Assembly: GCF_000730165.1 (NCBI RefSeq)
Contig: NZ_CP022110.1
Span: 2,549,501 to 2,613,500, forward strand
DNA length: 64,000 nt
Direction: 5' to 3'
Origin: Nitrospirillum viridazoti CBAmc
Lineage (GTDB): Bacteria; Pseudomonadota; Alphaproteobacteria; Azospirillales; Azospirillaceae
Shown: positions 18,052-27,155 of the stretch, piece by piece
Position numbering within the stretch: position 1 is the stretch's first letter
Layout: each line of letters opens with the position of its first letter
Program-made: the position numbers and the translations under genes
The notes under the pieces: generated by a model
The model's input: the letters and a program-made list of their open reading frames with translations, nothing else
Databases searched by the model: none
What the model was told of the DNA's origin: nothing

Positions 18052-19638
18052 ATGATGGTTGCCCTGGATGCCGACGCGCGCAGCGATGCCCGCCACCGTA
18101 GCTTGGACCTGCCCGTGGCGACGGTGCTGGGCCTTCTCGCCTTGGCGGTGGTCCTGGCCCCCCTGTTCTTCGTGCTGGTGCCGCCGCTGACGGACTACGC
18201 CAACCATCTGGCCCGCATGGACATCATCGCGCACCTGGGGCAGGAGCCCCTGCTGCAGCGCTTCTACGCCATCGACTGGCAGGTCATTCCCAACCTGGCC
18301 ATGGACCTGGTGACGCCGCCCATGGTCAAGGTCGTGGGCGTGTTCATCGCCGGCAAGCTGTTCATCGCCGCCATCATCGTCAGCATCGTCACCGGCACCT
18401 GGGCCCTGCACCGCGCCCTGCACCGGGCGGAGCATGGCCCCGGCGGCGCCAACGCGCTGCTCGCCATGGCTTTCATGTACAACGGCATCTTCCTGCTGGG
18501 CTTCACCAACTTCCTGTTCGGCATCGGCCTGGCGCTGTGGGGCACGGCCATCCGGCTGTCGCTGCGCCGCCGGTCGCACCTGCAGCGCCTGGCGGCCTCC
18601 ACCGCCACGGTGCTGGTGCTGTTCGTCTGCCATCTGTTCGCCGTCGGCCTCTATGGCATGGCCATCTTCTGCCTGGAGGCGCCGGGCCTGCTGCGCCGGC
18701 CGTGGCGGCAGGCGCTGCGCCATCTGGGCCTGATGGGCCTGCCCTTCCTGGTGGTCCTGCCGCTGCTGGCGGCCAGCCCGACGATGGGCCTGGCCGACCA
18801 GATGGTGTGGAGCTGGGTGGGCAAGGGCGAGGGCCTGCGCTTCCTGGTCACCACCTTCCATGAGAATTGGGAGGTGCCGCTGGGCCTGGCGGGCCTGGGC
18901 GTGGTCGCCGCCCTGCTGGCCACCCGGCGCATGCACCTGCACGCCGCCGGCTGGATGCTGCTGGCCACCGGCGCCGTGACCTACGTCGCCATGCCCACCA
19001 TCCTGTTCGGCTCGGCCTATGCCGACGAGCGGCTGCCGGTGGCGCTGCTGTTCCTGGGCCTGGGCTTCGTGCGGTTCGACTTCCGCAGCCGCCTGGGCCG
19101 CATGACCGCCCTGGCCGCCATCCTGGCCATCATCGTGGCCCGCAGCGTGGTCATGGTCGGCGACTGGCTGCCCCTGAGCCAGGTCTACAAGGACATGCGC
19201 GCGTCCATGGCGGCGGTGGAGCCCGGGTCCACCATCCTGGTGGCGGAGGCGACGGTGCCCACGGGCGACGTCAACTTCAACGCCGCCTTCAGCCATGCGC
19301 CCTGCCTGGCCATCATCGACCGCCAAAGCCTGGTCAGCACCGCCTTCAGCGTGGCCGGCAAGCAGATCCTGACCGTGAAGCCCGCCTATACCGAGCGCGT
19401 GGACCGCGAGGACGGCGACCCGCCCAGCACGGGCGAGATGGTGAAGGCCGTGACCAATCCCCTGCCCGCCGGCACCTATTTCTGGCAGGACTGGCAGCGG
19501 GACTATGACTACGTCATCGTCCTGAACACCGAGGCCGGACATCGGGAGTTGACGGGCCTGGCCGACCTGGTTCATGAGGGCAAGGGGTTCCAGCTCTACC
19601 GCGTGTTGCACGACGCGATGCCGGCCCCCGCCCCCTGA
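18052..19638 (+). CDS. Polytopic inner-membrane protein of unknown function
   Basis: A ~528-residue protein with roughly ten hydrophobic helices between residues 25 and 365, then a soluble C-terminal domain of ~160 residues beginning VYKDMRASMAAVEPGSTILV. The first periplasmic loop carries PLTDYANHLARMDII, and the overall plan resembles GT39/GT87-like membrane glycosyltransferases. I cannot identify a convincing catalytic motif beyond the acidic residue in that loop, so no function is assigned. The ATG at 18052 was preferred to the TTG at 18043; GGCGGGG just upstream may serve as its ribosome binding site. The TauE/SafE gene follows 64 bp later and may be co-transcribed. Confidence 0.7.
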   Translation: MMVALDADARSDARHRSLDLPVATVLGLLALAVVLAPLFFVLVPPLTDYANHLARMDIIAHLGQEPLLQRFYAIDWQVIPNLAMDLVTPPMVKVVGVFIAGKLFIAAIIVSIVTGTWALHRALHRAEHGPGGANALLAMAFMYNGIFLLGFTNFLFGIGLALWGTAIRLSLRRRSHLQRLAASTATVLVLFVCHLFAVGLYGMAIFCLEAPGLLRRPWRQALRHLGLMGLPFLVVLPLLAASPTMGLADQMVWSWVGKGEGLRFLVTTFHENWEVPLGLAGLGVVAALLATRRMHLHAAGWMLLATGAVTYVAMPTILFGSAYADERLPVALLFLGLGFVRFDFRSRLGRMTALAAILAIIVARSVVMVGDWLPLSQVYKDMRASMAAVEPGSTILVAEATVPTGDVNFNAAFSHAPCLAIIDRQSLVSTAFSVAGKQILTVKPAYTERVDREDGDPPSTGEMVKAVTNPLPAGTYFWQDWQRDYDYVIVLNTEAGHRELTGLADLVHEGKGFQLYRVLHDAMPAPAP

Positions 19639-19702
19639 CGAGACCGCCTGGGAACGGGGCGGCGGTCGCGGGGTTGCCGCCACCAACCGCACCGGACATC
19701 CG

Positions 19703-20458
19703 ATGGATCCCTGGACCTGGGCCTTGCTGATCGGCGCCGCCTTCGTGGCCGGCGTCCTTAATGCCGTCGCCGGCGGCGGCAGTTTCCTGGGCTTCCCCGC
19801 CCTGGTGTTCGCCGGCCTGCCGCCGGTGACGGCCAACGCCACCAACACCGTGGCCCTGTTTCCCGGATCGTTCGCCAGCGTCTACGCCTACCGGCGGGAG
19901 TTCCAGCCCATCCAGGGGGTGGGCATGGTGCCCATGGTGATGGTCAGCCTGGTGGGCAGCGTCGCCGGCGCCCTGCTGCTGCTGTGGACGCCCGAGAGCG
20001 TGTTCGTGGCCCTGGTGCCCTGGCTGCTGCTGATGGCCACCTTGGTCTTCGCCTTCGGCCGCCGCCTAGCCGGCCTGTTGCAGCACAGCGTGCGCCTGAC
20101 GCCCACGGCCCTGCTGTGCTGCCAGTTCGTCATCGCCATTTATGGCGGCTATTACGGCGGCGGCGTCGGCATCCTGTCCATGGCGGCCATGACCCTGTTC
20201 GGCCTGCGCGACATGCACGCGATGAACGCGTGGAAGACCCTGCTGAGCGGCAGCCTGAACGCCATCGCGACGGTGACCTTCGCCCTCAGCGGCCGCGTGG
20301 TCTGGGCCCCGGCCCTGGTCATGATGGTCTCCGCCATCGCCGGCGGCTATCTGGGTGCCGCCGTGGCCCGCCAGCTGCCCGGCGAACATGTCCGCCGCTT
20401 CGTCATCGTCACCGGCGTGGCGATGACGCTGTATTTCTTCGGGAAGACGTACCTTTAA
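19703..20458 (+). CDS. TauE/SafE (TSUP) family anion permease
   Basis: A 251-residue membrane protein with seven to eight helices. Both TSUP half-repeats show their glycine-rich signatures: NAVAGGGSFLGFPALVFAGLP at ~19-39 and IYGGYYGGGVGILSMAAM at ~150-167. Members move sulfite, sulfonates or other organic anions across the inner membrane. No sulfur gene is adjacent, so the substrate is open. The chosen ATG places helix 1 at the N-terminus, as in homologues; upstream in-frame codons overlap the preceding gene. Confidence 0.88.
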   Translation: MDPWTWALLIGAAFVAGVLNAVAGGGSFLGFPALVFAGLPPVTANATNTVALFPGSFASVYAYRREFQPIQGVGMVPMVMVSLVGSVAGALLLLWTPESVFVALVPWLLLMATLVFAFGRRLAGLLQHSVRLTPTALLCCQFVIAIYGGYYGGGVGILSMAAMTLFGLRDMHAMNAWKTLLSGSLNAIATVTFALSGRVVWAPALVMMVSAIAGGYLGAAVARQLPGEHVRRFVIVTGVAMTLYFFGKTYL

Positions 20459-20503
20459 AAGCCCACCGCGGCTTGGTAAAGCGGACCTTTCTCGCGGAGG
20501 GGA

Positions 20504-20692
20504 TCAGTGCCCGGCCTGGCCATCGGCCAGCTGGGCGGGGCCGGCGGGCGCGGCCTGGGCCTCGTCCACCGTCGCATCGGGTGCCGCGCTCAGCACCACC
20601 AGGGTCAGGAAGGCGGACACCACCACCAGTACCGCCAAGTCAAGGCCCCGGTCGTTCAGACGACGCCTCAGGCTGGTGATAAGGCTGGTCAT
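20504..20692 (-). CDS. Small single-pass membrane protein
   Basis: A 62-residue protein made of a basic N-terminus (MTSLITSLRRRLNDRG), one strong hydrophobic helix (LDLAVLVVVSAFLTLVVLSAA) and an Ala/Asp/Gln-rich tail. The positive-inside rule puts the tail in the periplasm. The ATG at 20692 was preferred to an upstream in-frame one because it starts right at the amphipathic lead. I do not recognise the family. The layered composition looks like a real gene, but coding in high-GC DNA is easy to overcall at this size. Confidence 0.45.
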   Translation of the reverse strand: MTSLITSLRRRLNDRGLDLAVLVVVSAFLTLVVLSAAPDATVDEAQAAPAGPAQLADGQAGH

Positions 20693-21102
20693 GGGCGGGT
20701 CCCCGGCGATGCCGGAGAAGGTTCCGGCAGTGCTGATACGGGCGACTTGCCGCAACCTTGCGCTTTAAAACCACGCACCGCTGAAAAAAAGACGGCCGCG
20801 CCGCCATGGGGTGCCCAGACTGAATCCCCAAGGCCAGCGCGGCCGCCTGCGGGGGCTCTGGGAGCCCCCCTTCCCTTGGGCCCGGGACCACACTGCCACC
20901 CTGTCAGGGGCCGGATAGGAGCGTGTGGTGTCGTCCCAATGCCATAGGCGCGATCCCAATCCCTGCTTCTTTTTCGCCGGGGCGGGCGCGACGCCACAAC
21001 CCCTGGTCGATTAGCTTGATAATTACTAATTGAGACAACGCTGTCAAGCCTGGTGCAGCACGCTGCGGATGGCACCGCGTCACAGCGGCGAGACAGGTTT
21101 TG
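20693..21102. other. Spacer with rmuC terminator and hairpin, no gene
   Basis: This stretch holds the rmuC terminator (20784-20847), an adjacent 8-bp hairpin GGGGGCTC/GAGCCCCC (20851-20869), and an AT-rich patch near 21011-21040 (TAGCTTGATAATTACTAATTG). I see no coding sequence. Confidence 0.5.
20784..20847 (-). terminator. Probable rmuC terminator
   Basis: Arms GACGGCCGCGC (20791-20801) and GCGCGGCCGCC (20837-20847) pair at 10 of 11 positions around an apical region that itself can pair GGGG with CCCC. On the minus strand the stem is followed directly by seven T residues. It lies ~255 bp past the rmuC stop. Confidence 0.65.
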
Positions 21103-22503
21103 TCAGGTCAGGGACAGGGCGCCGGCGGCTTCCAAGGCCGCCGCCTTGTCCTCCAGCCCATCCTCGCGCAGGTCGACGGGAATGGCCTTGGAGGTTTTGG
21201 CGCCCATGTCCTTCAGCTGTTCCACCTGGCGCACTAGGTTGCCGGTGCCGGTGCTGAGCTTGGTCATGGCGCCGCTGTAGCTTTTCTGCACGCGGTCCAG
21301 CTGGATGCCCAGGCTGCGCATGTCCTCCAGGAAGCCGACGAACTTGTCGTACAGCTTACCGGCGCGGTCGGCGATGGCCTCGGCGTTGCGGTTGCGGCGT
21401 TCCACCTGCCAGACGTTGGCCACGGTGCGCAGCGCCACCATCAAGGTCGTGGGGGTGGCGATGGCCACGTTCATGTCGGCGGCGTAGGCTGTCAGCGCCG
21501 GATCCTCCTGCACCGCCACGGCCAGGGCCCCCTCGATGGGCACGAACATCAGTACATAATCCAGGCCGCTGCCCACGGCGCCGGTATAGTCCTTGGACCC
21601 CAAGGTCTTGATGTGGGTGCGCAGGGACACGACGTGGCGCGCCAGCGCCGCCATGCGCGCCACCTCGTCCTCCGCGTTCACGTGCGCCTCGAACGCGGTC
21701 AGCGACACCTTGGCGTCGATCACCACCCGCTGGCCGCCCGGCAGGTTCACCACCACGTCGGGGCGCAGGCGGCTGCCATCGGCGTCCGTGCGGCTTTCCT
21801 GCGTCACATACTCCTCGCCCTCGCGCAGGCCGGAGCGTTCCAGGATGGTGGACAGGATCATTTCGCCCCAGGCGCCCTGGGTCTGAGCCTTGCCCTTCAG
21901 CGCCTGGGTCAGGTTGTGCGTCTCGCTGGTCATGCGGGCGCTGGTGTCGGTCAGTTGGCGGATCTGCTGCGCCAGCGCCGCACGGTCCTTGGCGCTTTCC
22001 GTATGGGCCAATTGCAGGCCCTGCTGGAACTCCACCATGCGGTCGCGCATGGGCGCCAGCAGGCCGTCCAGCTGGGCGCGGTTCTGCTTGGCAAAGGTCT
22101 CGCCATGCCGGGTCATGACCTCATCGGCCAGGACCTTGAACTCCTTGGCCATGGTCTCGCGCGCCTGGAGCAGCAAGGCCATCTTCTCTTCCGCCTGCCG
22201 CAGCTCCCGCGCCAGCGCCTCCTTGGACGCCGCCAGCGCCTGGCTGAGGCGGGCGCCCTCTTCCCGCACCGTGGCCAGGTCGCGCTCCAGCAAGGGCACG
22301 CGCGAGGCCCGTTCGCCCTCCACCGCCAGGCGGCGGTCGGCCTCGGCCTTGGCTGCGCGCAGGTCGGCCAGGTCGGCCTCCAGCATCGCCAGCCGCTCGG
22401 CCTGCGCCGCGCGGGCGCCAGCCCCGGCCGCGCGGGCGGCGACCAGGGCCACGACCAGCGCCGCGACGAAACCAAGGGCCAATGAGGCGAGATCAAGGGA
22501 CAT
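21103..22503 (-). CDS. rmuC: DNA recombination protein RmuC
   Basis: A 466-residue RmuC protein, a predicted PD-(D/E)XK-like nuclease that limits inverted-repeat rearrangements in E. coli. It has an N-terminal membrane helix (residues 4-26) and a long Ala/Glu/Arg coiled coil (~30-185). The conserved nuclease region follows: GAWGEMILSTILERSGLREG, RPDVVVNLPGGQRVVIDAKVSL with the D..DAK catalytic signature, and YVLMFVPIEGA. LMVALRTVANVWQVERRNRNAEAIADRAGKLYDKF is diagnostic of the family. It is a single gene with its own terminator. Confidence 0.95.
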   Translation of the reverse strand: MSLDLASLALGFVAALVVALVAARAAGAGARAAQAERLAMLEADLADLRAAKAEADRRLAVEGERASRVPLLERDLATVREEGARLSQALAASKEALARELRQAEEKMALLLQARETMAKEFKVLADEVMTRHGETFAKQNRAQLDGLLAPMRDRMVEFQQGLQLAHTESAKDRAALAQQIRQLTDTSARMTSETHNLTQALKGKAQTQGAWGEMILSTILERSGLREGEEYVTQESRTDADGSRLRPDVVVNLPGGQRVVIDAKVSLTAFEAHVNAEDEVARMAALARHVVSLRTHIKTLGSKDYTGAVGSGLDYVLMFVPIEGALAVAVQEDPALTAYAADMNVAIATPTTLMVALRTVANVWQVERRNRNAEAIADRAGKLYDKFVGFLEDMRSLGIQLDRVQKSYSGAMTKLSTGTGNLVRQVEQLKDMGAKTSKAIPVDLREDGLEDKAAALEAAGALSLT

Positions 22504-22594
22504 GGGACGGCGTCCTGCTCAAGAAGATGGGGGTATGGGTTTGATACACCCACAGCCCCTAGGACGAAAGCCCCCAAAAGGAACAAAACAAGGA

Positions 22595-22628
22595 CAAAAG
22601 AAAAGGGCGGACAGTCGCCTGCCCGCCC
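22595..22628 (-). terminator. Terminator of the arabinofuranosidase-DUF885 operon
   Basis: On the minus strand, GGGCGG and CAG pair with CTG and CCGCCC around a GCGA loop with one internal mismatch, followed by TTTTCTTTTG. It begins 26 bp after the DUF885 stop codon. Confidence 0.85.
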
Positions 22629-22654
22629 GTGGTCACTCAGGCCCCAGCGGTTGC

Positions 22655-24487
22655 CTATTGCGCCGGGTAGGGGCTCTTGCCGCCCTCGGCGATGAAGCGG
22701 TCGATGCGGGCCTCCAGCACCGGCAACGGCACGCCGCCCAGTTTCAGCACCGTGTCGTGGAAGTTGCGCAGGTCGAACTTCGGGCCCAGCGCCTTCTCCG
22801 CCTTGGCGCGGGCCTTCAGGATGGCCATCTCGCCCAGGTAGTAGGACAAGGCCTGACCAGGCCACGCGATATAGCGGTCGACCTCGGTCTCGATCTCGTG
22901 ATCGGCCAGGGCGGTGTTGTCGTGCAGGTACTGCTGCGCCTGCTCGCGCGTCCAGCCCTTGGCATGGATGCCGGTGTCGACCACCAGGCGGGCGGCGCGC
23001 CACATCTGATAGCTCAGCATGCCGAAGCGCTCATAGGGCGTCTCGTACATGCCCATCTCCTCGCCCAGCTTCTCGCAGTACAGGGCCCAGCCTTCGCCGA
23101 AGGCGGAGATGTAGACCTTCTGCCGAAACTCCGGCTGGTCCTTCTGTTCCGCCGCGATGGGCATCTGGAAGGCGTGGCCCGGGGCCGATTCATGCAGCGT
23201 CAGGGCCGGCAGGGCGTACAGGCCGCGCGACGGCAGATCGTAGGTGTTGACCAGATACACGCCCGGGCCGCCCCGGCCGGAGGTGTAGAAGGGTGCTATG
23301 TCCGCCGGCACCGGGATGATGGCGAAGCGCGAGCGCGGCAGGTAGCCGAAGTACTGGTCCGCCTTGCCGTCGAACTTCTTGGCGATCCAGGCCGCCCGCA
23401 TCAGCAGCTCTTCCGGGGTCTTGGCGTAGAACTGGGGATCGGTGCGCAGGAACTTCAGGAAGGCGGGGAAATCACCCTGGAAGTTGGCCTGTTTCATCAC
23501 GTCCAGCATCTGGGCGTGGATCTTCGCCACCTCTTCCAGGCCGATCTTGTGGATCTGGTCCGCCGTCAGGTCGACGGTGGCGAACTCCTTGATCTTGGAT
23601 TGGTAGTAGGCCTTGCCGTCGGGCAGGGATTCCGCCGCCAGCTCGGTGCGGGCGCCGGGGATGTACTCCTCGCGCATGAACTTCAGCAGGGCCTGGTGGG
23701 CCGGCACCACCGACCTGGTGATGGCGGCCACGGCGGCGGCGCGCAGTTCCGCCTGGGTCGCGGCCGGGATGGTGTCCGGCATCGTCTTGAACGGCGTGTA
23801 GTAGACGTTGTCTTCCGGCGTCTTGGCCTCGACCACGTTCACAATGCCGCTGTCGCGGCCGGTCAGCGTCACCTTGGGCGGGGTGAAGCCACGCTTCAGG
23901 CCGGCGCGCATGTTCACGATCTGCTCGCCGAAATAGCGTGGCATGTCGTTCAGCTGGCCGATGAAGGCCTTGTATTCCGCCACCGTGTGGAAGGGCTTGC
24001 GCGCGCCGCCGGCCATGTTGGACCAGAACGAGCTGTCGGCGTTCAGCGGCTTTTCATAGTCCTTGAACTTCTGGCTGTTCAGCAGCACCGTCACCTGGTC
24101 ACGGTAGATGCTGAAATCCACTTGCGCCTCGGGCGACAGGTCGGCCTGGGGGATGGCCGCCAGGTCCTTCAGGACGCCTTCCCAGACCTTCTGCCGCTTT
24201 TCCTGGGTGGCGGCGTCCACCTTGGGCAGGTGGCCGGCGACGGTGTCCGTGCTGTCCTCGTCATCCTCGCCCTTGAACTCCTCCTGACGCCACTTCCATT
24301 CCTTGGTGTAGATCGCCTTGAACTGGGCGTCGGCCTTGCCCGTCACGGCACCAGGGGCGGTTGCGGCATGGGCCACACCGAAGACGGGGGCGGTTGTGGT
24401 GGCCTGACCCAGGGTCAGAACACCGGCGAACAGGGCGGTGCCGACCAGCAGGCGGGCGGCCAAACGTCTTGAAGGCAAGCGGTACAT
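22655..24487 (-). CDS. DUF885 family putative zinc peptidase, exported
   Basis: A 610-residue protein with an N-terminal signal sequence (LAARLLVGTALFAGVLTLGQA), so probably periplasmic. The DUF885 core carries LTLHESAPGHAFQ near residue 428, a HExxxGH metal-binding motif, and GEGWALYCEKLGEEMG near residue 465, which supplies a further acidic ligand; both match metallopeptidase-like DUF885 proteins. The start was set at 24487 because that ATG overlaps the stop of the upstream arabinofuranosidase gene (TGATG), a strong sign of translational coupling. Its place in a hydroxyproline-peptide regulon suggests it cleaves peptides from deglycosylated cell-wall protein. That substrate is inference. 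A terminator follows. Confidence 0.85.
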   Translation of the reverse strand: MYRLPSRRLAARLLVGTALFAGVLTLGQATTTAPVFGVAHAATAPGAVTGKADAQFKAIYTKEWKWRQEEFKGEDDEDSTDTVAGHLPKVDAATQEKRQKVWEGVLKDLAAIPQADLSPEAQVDFSIYRDQVTVLLNSQKFKDYEKPLNADSSFWSNMAGGARKPFHTVAEYKAFIGQLNDMPRYFGEQIVNMRAGLKRGFTPPKVTLTGRDSGIVNVVEAKTPEDNVYYTPFKTMPDTIPAATQAELRAAAVAAITRSVVPAHQALLKFMREEYIPGARTELAAESLPDGKAYYQSKIKEFATVDLTADQIHKIGLEEVAKIHAQMLDVMKQANFQGDFPAFLKFLRTDPQFYAKTPEELLMRAAWIAKKFDGKADQYFGYLPRSRFAIIPVPADIAPFYTSGRGGPGVYLVNTYDLPSRGLYALPALTLHESAPGHAFQMPIAAEQKDQPEFRQKVYISAFGEGWALYCEKLGEEMGMYETPYERFGMLSYQMWRAARLVVDTGIHAKGWTREQAQQYLHDNTALADHEIETEVDRYIAWPGQALSYYLGEMAILKARAKAEKALGPKFDLRNFHDTVLKLGGVPLPVLEARIDRFIAEGGKSPYPAQ

Positions 24488-26934
24488 CAGATAGGCGCTC
24501 CCTGAGAGGCTGATGCTGCGACGACGCGGCACCCGAAGACGGGCCCCGCGGAGTAGCCGGTTTCCGGCTCGAAACGGACGACGACGGTGGACTTGCCCGC
24601 CGTCAGGTTGGCGGGGATGGGGTATTCCACGTCAAAGAACTCACCCGGCCGCTCCGCGTCCAGCTTTTGCGTGGCGATGCGGGTGCCGTCGACCAGGATG
24701 TGGAACAGGCGCTTGCGCTCATCGCCCCAATATGTCGCCTGCAGCACCATGGCGCCGCCGCGGACCTTGGCCTTGAACTCGAAGAAGCCGCCGGTGCGGG
24801 CGTCGCGTCCGTTCCGGCCGCGATAGGTCACGGGGTAGGAGATCTTGGCCTCCAGCCCATGATCGCGTTCCGGCTGCATCTCACCCAGGTGCATGACGTC
24901 GACGGAACGCGCCTGGATGTCGCGCTGGCGGGCCGCCTCCTGCGCCAGGGCCGCCTCTGCCGTCTTCCACTGCGCCTCGGTGTAGCGCTTGAAGTAAACG
25001 GCCGTGCGCCGGGTGTACTGCTGGTAGAAGGGCTTGAACTCCATGTCGCCCGGGCGACCGATGCCGGTGGTGCGCCACACCAGCGCGTCGGGCGTCGCCC
25101 GCTGGAAACCGTCCAGGACGGAAGCCGAGACCAGGGCCGGCGCCGGGCCCTGGAAGGCGTCGGAGACAGGCGTGGGCTGGGGCGAGCCGGTGGGCGCCTC
25201 GCTCTTGGGCGCGGCGCCCAGGTCGGCGGCCAGTACCAGGGGGCCGTGCAGGAAGGCCACGGTGTCGGCGTCGTCGTTGGTGGATTCCAGGCGCAGGGCC
25301 ATGGGCAGGCGCAGGGCGACGGCGTCGCCCGCCTTCCATTCCCGCCGCACGACGGCGTAGCCGTTCTGCAACTGCAGGTCCTGCGGTTTGCCGTTCACCG
25401 CCAGGGTGGCGCCGGTGCACCAGGCCGGGATGCGGAAGCTGACCGCGAAGGTGGCGGGACGCTTCAGCGCCTTCAGCGTCAGCAGCACCGTCTCAGCTTC
25501 CGGATAGCGGGTGTCGAGGTCGACCACCGCCCCCCGCTCCGCCCAGGTGAGGGTGGAAGGGATGTAGAGGTTGACGGCCAAATCCTCCGCACCGCGCTTC
25601 CAATAGACGCTCTCGCCATGCTTGGCGTGGCTTTCCATGCCGGTGCCGACGCAGCACCAGAAATCTTCCGTGGGCGTGGAGAATTCGCGCGCCGAGCCGG
25701 ACATCAGTGGCGTCATGTAGGTGAACATGCCGGTGGCCGGGTTCTGCTGCGCCAGCACGTGATTCAGGTGCGCGCGCTCGTAGAAGTCGAAGTAGTGCGC
25801 GTCGGCCTGGCGGGCGTACAGCAGGCGGGTCAGCTTCAGCATGTTGTAGCTGTTGCAGCCCTCGCAGGTCTGTTCGGTGATGTGGCGGGAGATGCTGCGC
25901 GGTGCCTGGAAATACTCCCGGTCCGCGTTGCCGCCGATGACATAGGAATGGTTGGTGGTGACCGTCTGCCAGAAGAAGGCGGAGGCCTTGGCGTGGCGCT
26001 CGGACCCCGTCAGCTCCGCCAGGCGGGCCAGGCCGATCAGCTTGGGGATCTGGGTGTTGGCGTGGATGTTGGCCAGCTCATCCCGGCCTTCCGACAGGGG
26101 CACCAGCACCTTGGCATGGTAGAGACGCTCGGCCAGCAGCAGCCAGCGCCGGTCGCCCGTGCGGGCGTACAGCTCGGCGAAGCTCTCGTTGATGCCGCCG
26201 TGCTCGCAGTCCAGCACCTTCTGGACCTGCTCGTCATTCAGGTGGCTGAACACCTCATCGATGTAGCCACCCAGCTTGACGCCCACATCCAGGGCCTGGG
26301 TGTTGCCGCACAGGGTCTGGGCGTCGAACAGGCCGGTGTAAAGCTTGTGCCAGTTGTACAGCGGCACCCAGCAGCCGTTGAGGTCGAAGCCGGCGGAGCG
26401 GATCTCGCCGCGCCGCAGCTCATCGAACACGACCTTGCCGTCCTCGACGATGTCGCCGCGCTTGCGGGTGAAGCCGGCGACATAGCCGTCGCCCTGGGCC
26501 TTCTGGCAGTCCGCCAGCTCGGCCACGATGTAGTCCACCCGCCGCTTGCACTCGGCATCGCCGGTCTGGGCGTGCATCAGGGACAGCGCGCTCAAATAAT
26601 GGCCCAAGGTGTGGCCGGCGATGGTATCGCCTTCCCAGCCACCATAGGCAGCGCCCTTGGGCTGTAGGCCGGTGCCGCTGCGGAAATTATGCAGCAGGCG
26701 GTCGGCCTCCAGGCTGTGCAGATAGGCCAGGTTGGCGTCCACCGCCGCCTTGAAGGGCGATGGCTTCAGGCGCACGGCCGACAGGGGAAAGGGTTCGGCG
26801 GTGCCGGTGTCGAGCGCCGGCACCAAGGGGGCGGCCACCGCCGGCACGGCCATCAGTGCAGCGGCCGAGGCCGCACCGCGCAGGATGGTGCGCCGGGACA
26901 CCGTTTGCCCGGAGGGGGCGCTGAAGGTTGCCAT
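24487..26934 (-). CDS. GH127/GH146 beta-L-arabinofuranosidase with Tat-type signal
   Basis: An 815-residue exported glycosidase (DUF1680 fold). The N-terminus has a twin-arginine signal (SRRTILRGAASAAALMAVPAVA). The alpha/alpha-barrel starts ~60 (AYLHSLEADRLLHNFR, GWEGDTIAGHTLGHYLSA). The zinc-cysteine active site of characterised GH127 enzymes is intact: HITEQTCEGCNSYNM near residue 355 supplies Glu and Cys, and EDFWCCVGTGMESHAKHGES near 425 supplies the Cys pair that includes the nucleophile. The C-terminal ~120 residues look like the accessory beta domain of longer GH146-like enzymes. These enzymes remove beta-L-arabinofuranose from hydroxyproline-linked arabinans of plant extensins or from pectin. 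It heads an operon with the DUF885 gene, and a GGATAC-type operator lies 140 bp upstream. GH127 versus GH146 is not resolved. Confidence 0.9.
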   Translation of the reverse strand: MATFSAPSGQTVSRRTILRGAASAAALMAVPAVAAPLVPALDTGTAEPFPLSAVRLKPSPFKAAVDANLAYLHSLEADRLLHNFRSGTGLQPKGAAYGGWEGDTIAGHTLGHYLSALSLMHAQTGDAECKRRVDYIVAELADCQKAQGDGYVAGFTRKRGDIVEDGKVVFDELRRGEIRSAGFDLNGCWVPLYNWHKLYTGLFDAQTLCGNTQALDVGVKLGGYIDEVFSHLNDEQVQKVLDCEHGGINESFAELYARTGDRRWLLLAERLYHAKVLVPLSEGRDELANIHANTQIPKLIGLARLAELTGSERHAKASAFFWQTVTTNHSYVIGGNADREYFQAPRSISRHITEQTCEGCNSYNMLKLTRLLYARQADAHYFDFYERAHLNHVLAQQNPATGMFTYMTPLMSGSAREFSTPTEDFWCCVGTGMESHAKHGESVYWKRGAEDLAVNLYIPSTLTWAERGAVVDLDTRYPEAETVLLTLKALKRPATFAVSFRIPAWCTGATLAVNGKPQDLQLQNGYAVVRREWKAGDAVALRLPMALRLESTNDDADTVAFLHGPLVLAADLGAAPKSEAPTGSPQPTPVSDAFQGPAPALVSASVLDGFQRATPDALVWRTTGIGRPGDMEFKPFYQQYTRRTAVYFKRYTEAQWKTAEAALAQEAARQRDIQARSVDVMHLGEMQPERDHGLEAKISYPVTYRGRNGRDARTGGFFEFKAKVRGGAMVLQATYWGDERKRLFHILVDGTRIATQKLDAERPGEFFDVEYPIPANLTAGKSTVVVRFEPETGYSAGPVFGCRVVAASASQGAPI

Positions 26935-27073
26935 GGGACTGTCTCCCAGATCGCGCACCATACCTTAAGCCCCTGTGTTCTTGATTGTTATGTCTTGGGT
27001 CCGCACGCAGACGCGCCGGATCACCGGCGAGGACGCCAGCGGAGCAAAGGGACCCAACTGCCAAGCTATTTTG

Positions 27074-27086
27074 GGATACTGTATAC
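27074..27086. promoter_or_regulatory. GntR-type operator upstream of the arabinofuranosidase
   Basis: GGATACTGTATAC is the same interrupted palindrome as the sites at 28485 and 34010 (consensus GGATAC-NN-TATMC), with one arm base changed. It lies in the AT-rich promoter region between the convergent end of the oxidase gene and the start of the arabinofuranosidase gene. A further GTATACGATAC overlaps it. Confidence 0.65.
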
Positions 27087-27155
27087 GATACTGCATCATA
27101 GAGAACTACGCCTCCGGTCATAGGACGGAAGTAGGTCCCGCCAAAGGGACGGCCT

